A DNA stretch of 64,000 bases, taken from assembly GCA_035506275.1 (NCBI GenBank), contig DATJPT010000009.1, positions 62,001 through 126,000 of the forward strand, read 5' to 3'. The position numbers were made by a program, and so were the translations under genes. A model generated the notes under the pieces. The model saw only the letters and a program-made list of their open reading frames with translations. It was not told the origin of the DNA and made no database searches. Below are positions 63,863-64,000 of this stretch, in pieces. Position 1 is the first letter of the stretch. Each line of letters opens with the position of its first letter. This stretch comes from Bacteroidota bacterium. GTDB taxonomy: Bacteria; Bacteroidota; Ignavibacteria; UBA10030; UBA8401.

Positions 63863-63923
63863 TCCCACCCCTTTCAGGCTACCGATCATCAATCTGTTTT
63901 TGATTCTGCATCAATGATTTCGT

Positions 63924-64000
63924 ATGTTTGTCATGATGCAAGACAGACTTGAATATCTTGGCTATAGTGTTATCGGCTGGCTCGTGCGGCTGATGCCGTG
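63924..64000 (+). CDS. Probable lipid A (lauroyl/myristoyl) acyltransferase, 5' fragment
   Basis: Only about 25 residues lie inside the window before the sequence ends. From the ATG at 63924 (with alternatives at 63933 and 63936) the peptide reads MQDRLEYLGYSVIGWLVRLMP, which resembles the first helix of LpxL/HtrB-type acyltransferases that acylate lipid A. The assignment depends on that short stretch alone and the gene is cut by the window edge. Confidence 0.4.
   Translation, partial: MFVMMQDRLEYLGYSVIGWLVRLMP

Overview
The window reads as a chromosome segment of a member of the Bacteroidota/FCB assemblage, most likely an Ignavibacteria-type lineage. Evidence for this: the secreted protein at 43496-46810 ends in a type IX secretion sorting domain with the QNYPNPFNP signature common in Ignavibacteria and relatives; atpD-atpC stand apart from any other ATP synthase genes; a YpdA-type (bacillithiol) reductase is present; and a TonB-type outer-membrane receptor shows a diderm envelope. 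Base composition looks moderately GC-rich (low to mid 50s percent by eye) and even throughout. There is no phage, insertion sequence, CRISPR array or rRNA, and one tRNA (Thr-CGT, 31734-31805).

Layout. 0-2.5 kb (minus): prs-rplY-pth. 2.7-4.2 kb (plus): a serine hydrolase and bioY. 4.3-12.7 kb (minus): arsC, then a compact run rpmB / pgsA-pgpA-cinA-thpR-recA-recX-two AI-2E-type permeases-exonuclease with many overlaps. 12.9-17.7 kb (plus): a partner-switching signalling set (membrane GAF-PP2C phosphatase, STAS antagonist, RsbW-like kinase, second GAF-PP2C phosphatase). 17.8-20.1 kb (minus): proB-proA. 20.3-30.4 kb (plus): an aberrant tyrosine recombinase, leuS, an envelope polysaccharide set (two glycosyltransferases around an MsbA-type exporter and an O-antigen-ligase-like protein), DUF1844-nadK-thioredoxin-like lipoprotein. 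31-39.7 kb (plus): outer-membrane protein, tRNA-Thr, ypdA, atpDC, alr, an unknown gene, manC, an RlpA-like lipoprotein, an unusual RpiB homologue. 39.8-43.0 kb (minus): a second STAS protein and secD-secF. 43.5-54.7 kb: the large LTD/phospholipase-D/T9SS protein, a helical-repeat protein, EamA transporter, trmH, an alpha/beta hydrolase with an altered nucleophile elbow, YihY and DUF4013 membrane proteins (minus), and a TonB-type receptor. 54.8-57.3 kb (minus): dienelactone hydrolase, ychF, a Spy-like protein. 57.6-64 kb (plus): yciH, aldo/keto reductase, a possible mannan-active pair (GH76-like anchored protein and a clear GH47 alpha-mannosidase) with msrA between them, a proline-iminopeptidase-like hydrolase, a membrane protein, and the start of a probable lipid A acyltransferase.

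Most of the window is housekeeping. No single large unknown system stands out. The best candidates for a second look are catalytic-residue substitutions in otherwise well-preserved enzymes (recombinase, alpha/beta hydrolase, RpiB homologue), the bacterial GH47 with its neighbour, the multi-domain secreted phospholipase-D protein, the partner-switching set without a nearby sigma factor, and hairpin-forming intergenic elements. All family assignments come from reading motifs by eye; no searches were run.
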